Source of the DNA: Flavobacteriaceae bacterium | GTDB taxonomy: Bacteria > Bacteroidota > Bacteroidia > Flavobacteriales > Flavobacteriaceae | Assembly (NCBI GenBank): GCA_024644725.1 | Contig: JAHEHE010000022.1 | Coordinates: 1 to 35,339 of the forward strand | Direction: 5' to 3' | Length of the DNA: 35,339 nt | Shown here: positions 32,519 to 35,339 of the stretch, piece by piece | Layout: the number at the start of each line of letters is the position of its first letter | Position numbering within the stretch: position 1 is the stretch's first letter | Translations under genes and position numbers: made by a program | The notes under the pieces: generated by a model | Seen by the model: only the letters and a program-made list of their open reading frames with translations | Told to the model about the DNA's origin: nothing | Databases searched by the model: none

Positions 32519-35339
32519 ATGAAAAAAATACTAGTGCTAATGCTGCTGACTTTGGTTTTCAGCTCAACGGAATCCATTGCCCAGAAGAGAAAAAAGAAAA
32601 GCAAGGCAACAGAATATGAAATAATCCCCGATTCGATCTTTCACGGTTTTCAATGGAGAAACATCGGACCTTTCCGTGGAGGAAGAAGTGTGGCTTCAAG
32701 CGGAGTTGTCAAGGAGCCGATGACCTACTATTTTGGGTCCACAGGGGGTGGAATCTGGAAAACTGTCGATGATGGCATCACCTGGAAAAATGTCTCTGAC
32801 GGCTTCTTGAAAACAGGAACAGTAGGAGCGATTTCCGTTTCGGAAAGTGACCCCAATGTGATTTATGCCGGAATGGGGGAGCATGCGGCACGCGGGGTCA
32901 TGACCTCCATGGGAGACGGGATCTATAAATCGGAAGATGCCGGCAAAACCTGGAAGCACATGGGTCTGGATCACTCGAGGCATATTTCTGATGTGGTGAT
33001 CCATCCTGAGAATCCTGATGTTGTCTTTGTCTCCGTACAGGGAGCCCAGTATGGTCCGACGGAGGAAAGAGGCGTTTACAGAAGCCTCGACGGGGGCAAG
33101 AACTGGGAACAGGTGCTGTTTGTGGACAGTCGAACCGGCGCTTCATCCGTAGTCATGGATATGACGAATCCAAGAATCCTGTATGCAGCCATGTGGGAGC
33201 ACAGCAGATACCCCTGGACCATGGAATCGGGAGGTCCGGGTTCGGGACTGTACAAGTCGATCGATGGAGGAAACACCTGGCAAAAAATGAGTGAAGGATT
33301 GCCAGAGTTGATGGGAAAAGCAGGAATATCCGTATCGAGGGCAAATCCTGAGCGGGTTTTTGCCGTCATTGAGGCCGAAGGGGATAAGTCCGGAGTTTAC
33401 CGTTCTGACGATGGAGGAAAAAAATGGAAGCAAATCAACAAGGACCGCATCAACGTCACGCGATCCTGGTACTATATGGAGATCTTTGCGGATCCCATGG
33501 ACGAGAACGTGGTGTGGGTGATGAATGCCCCTGCTATGAAATCCATCGATGGAGGCAGGACCTTTCAACGGGTTCCGACGCCACACGGTGACAACCACCA
33601 TTTGTGGATACACCCTTACGACAATCAGAAAATGATCAACTCCAATGACGGAGGGGCCAACATCTCAAATAATGGAGGCAAAAGTTGGAGCACCCAGAGA
33701 AACCAACCGACCTCTCAGTTCTACCGGGTGATTACAGACAATCAGGTGCCCTATCACGTCTATGGGGGTCAGCAGGACAATTCTGCTATCGGCATCGCCA
33801 GTCGAACCTATGACCAGGGGATTGACTGGAAGGACTGGTATTCGGTGGCGGGCTGCGAAAGTGCTTTCCTGGCTTTTGACCCGGACAATCCAAAAGTAAT
33901 TTTCGGAGGGTGTTACCAGGGAATCATAGATCGTTGGTACAGAGCGACCCAGCTAAGCAAAGAGATCAAGGAATACCCGGAGTTGTCCCTGGGCAATGCT
34001 CCTGAGGATTTCAAATACCGGTACAACTGGAACGCACCAATCATCAGCTCCCCTCATGACCGTTCAACGATTTATCACGCGGGCAATGTGGTTTTTAAAA
34101 CTACCGACATGGGAACCACATGGGAAGTCATAAGTCCTGACCTGACCCGAAATGACAAGAGCAAGCAGGGGCCCGGAGGCAAGCCATTCACCAACGAGGC
34201 TGCAGGAGGAGAAAACTACAACACACTCATGGCCCTGGTTGAATCTCCGCACGAAAAAGGAGTGCTTTGGGCAGGAAGCGATGACGGCCTGTTGCACCTC
34301 ACCAGAGACGGCGGAAGCAATTGGGAGAATGTGACCCCATCGAATCTTCCTGAGGGAATCATCAATTCCATTGAAGTCTCTCCACATGATCCGGCCACAG
34401 CGTATATCACAGTGATGCGATACAAGGTCATGGATTTAAAACCCTATGTTTTCAAAACGGCGGATTACGGCAAGAGCTGGAGCAAAATTGTCAATGGTTT
34501 CGACGATGAGCACACATTTGTGAGAACTGTGCGCGAGGATCCTGTCCGAAAGGGATTGCTCTATGCCGGCACCGAAACCGGTCTCTACCTTTCATTCAAT
34601 GACGGCCGGCACTGGCAGAAACTTCAACTGAATCTCCCGGTAGTTCCGATCAATGACCTGATCATTCAAAACAACGATCTGGTTGCGGCCACGGCAGGTC
34701 GCTCTTTTTGGATCCTGGATGATTTGAGCCCTTTGCAGCAATTCGATGCAAGTAGTGAGGAATTCAAACTTTACAAGCCTCAGGACACCTATTTGCTGTT
34801 TGGCGGCAGCACTGAAAAACCTGTACCCGGCCTGGGTTCGAATCCAAAGTCGGGAGTGACCATCGATTATTACCTGCCTGCCAATGCCGACTCACTGGAG
34901 CTAAAACTGGAGGTCCTGCAGGGTGGTGAGGTGATCAGAACCGTTACCAACAACAAACCCAAGGACTTCAAAAGTTGGCAAGGCGGCCCTCCCAAACCCG
35001 TGGTTTTACCATCCTCAGAAGGACATCAGCGCTTTACCTGGGACTTCCGACGAGACAATCTTCCGGCCGTAGACAATGTGTTCGTTTTTGGTGACTACAG
35101 GGGGTCCAGGGTGGGCCCCGGAACCTATGTTCTAAGACTTTCTTTGGAAGAAGAAACCGTCGAACAATCGGTTCAGATCTTGGCCAATCCCAACCTGGAA
35201 GTCAAAACCGAATTTTATGCGGAGCAGCAGAAAATGCTGGAAGATCTCTCGGGTATGATGGAGGAAATTCACAATTCCGTCAATCAGATGCGTTCTGCGA
35301 AGAAACAATTGAAAGGGTACAAATCGCTGCTCGAAGACA
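32519..35339 (+). CDS. second large exported Asp-box beta-propeller protein (partial, runs off the right edge)
   Basis: At least 940 residues, open to the end of the window. The signal peptide [21 protein letters not shown] is followed by a basic mature start (QKRKKKSKA) nearly identical in type to that of the first propeller protein. Eleven Asp-box-like motifs occur in the same order as in that paralogue ([88 protein letters not shown]), and the shared block [11 protein letters not shown] begins the fold. A beta sandwich and the start of a helical C terminus follow. The ATG at 32519 is 17 bases after the alkB stop. Function unknown; no sialidase active site is visible. Confidence 0.88.
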   Translation, partial: MKKILVLMLLTLVFSSTESIAQKRKKKSKATEYEIIPDSIFHGFQWRNIGPFRGGRSVASSGVVKEPMTYYFGSTGGGIWKTVDDGITWKNVSDGFLKTGTVGAISVSESDPNVIYAGMGEHAARGVMTSMGDGIYKSEDAGKTWKHMGLDHSRHISDVVIHPENPDVVFVSVQGAQYGPTEERGVYRSLDGGKNWEQVLFVDSRTGASSVVMDMTNPRILYAAMWEHSRYPWTMESGGPGSGLYKSIDGGNTWQKMSEGLPELMGKAGISVSRANPERVFAVIEAEGDKSGVYRSDDGGKKWKQINKDRINVTRSWYYMEIFADPMDENVVWVMNAPAMKSIDGGRTFQRVPTPHGDNHHLWIHPYDNQKMINSNDGGANISNNGGKSWSTQRNQPTSQFYRVITDNQVPYHVYGGQQDNSAIGIASRTYDQGIDWKDWYSVAGCESAFLAFDPDNPKVIFGGCYQGIIDRWYRATQLSKEIKEYPELSLGNAPEDFKYRYNWNAPIISSPHDRSTIYHAGNVVFKTTDMGTTWEVISPDLTRNDKSKQGPGGKPFTNEAAGGENYNTLMALVESPHEKGVLWAGSDDGLLHLTRDGGSNWENVTPSNLPEGIINSIEVSPHDPATAYITVMRYKVMDLKPYVFKTADYGKSWSKIVNGFDDEHTFVRTVREDPVRKGLLYAGTETGLYLSFNDGRHWQKLQLNLPVVPINDLIIQNNDLVAATAGRSFWILDDLSPLQQFDASSEEFKLYKPQDTYLLFGGSTEKPVPGLGSNPKSGVTIDYYLPANADSLELKLEVLQGGEVIRTVTNNKPKDFKSWQGGPPKPVVLPSSEGHQRFTWDFRRDNLPAVDNVFVFGDYRGSRVGPGTYVLRLSLEEETVEQSVQILANPNLEVKTEFYAEQQKMLEDLSGMMEEIHNSVNQMRSAKKQLKGYKSLLED

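Noticed and set aside
28280-35339. Naming the two propeller proteins sialidases or glycosyl hydrolases
   Set aside because: Asp boxes are only structural repeats; no Arg triad or acid/nucleophile residues of sialidases can be pointed out.

Overview
The window looks like chromosomal DNA of a marine-type member of the Bacteroidota, most likely a flavobacterium. Supporting signs are the gliding lipoprotein GldH, the PorT-family type IX secretion protein next to ubiE, a RicT/PSP1 gene, a DUF6090-type protein, CarboxypepD_reg-like proteins, no Shine-Dalgarno signals at most starts, and several promoters of the Bacteroidota form TTG-N18..21-TAnnTTTG. Base composition is near balanced by eye (not computed). 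Most of the window is core genome with short intergenic gaps; no gap exceeds 300 bases. No tRNA, rRNA or CRISPR array was seen.

Layout. 1-617: end of an unknown + strand gene converging on a small membrane protein. 837-3450: B12-dependent ribonucleotide reductase followed by a clean terminator. 3458-4985 (-): ubiE then porT. 5067-7265 (+): queA and rlmN separated by a terminator that touches the rlmN start codon. 7280-13937 (-): one tight operon ricT-gldH-PBP1A-AMP-ligase-exoIII, coupling gliding and cell-wall genes. 14061-15545: a ferredoxin divergent from the DNA polymerase III delta-prime gene. 15567-17996: hemolysin III divergent from a GlsB-type peptide, then trpS and a Rid-family gene. 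17974-21587 (-): pgk, an aldo/keto reductase and a secreted GH29 fucosidase. 21590-26635 (-): an ERMP1-like M28 membrane peptidase, a CarboxypepD_reg protein, a Zn-ribbon protein and a DUF6090 protein. 26648-27648 (+): ssb and yjbQ. 27659-28132 (-): a truncated IS5-type transposase. 28229-end (+): a large Asp-box propeller protein, an AlkB-type di-iron monooxygenase and a second propeller protein that runs off the window.

The most unusual part is that last block. Two long, paralogous, exported Asp-box proteins, each with 11 Asp-box-like motifs in the same order and the same basic stretch after the predicted signal cleavage site, flank a membrane alkane-hydroxylase-like enzyme with gaps of only 31 and 17 bases. 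No rubredoxin or rubredoxin reductase is visible nearby. This arrangement is the best candidate for an undescribed functional unit. Other points of interest are palindromes in the queA promoter spacer and before ssb, a Rid protein lacking the catalytic arginine, and gene starts that touch terminators or promoters.
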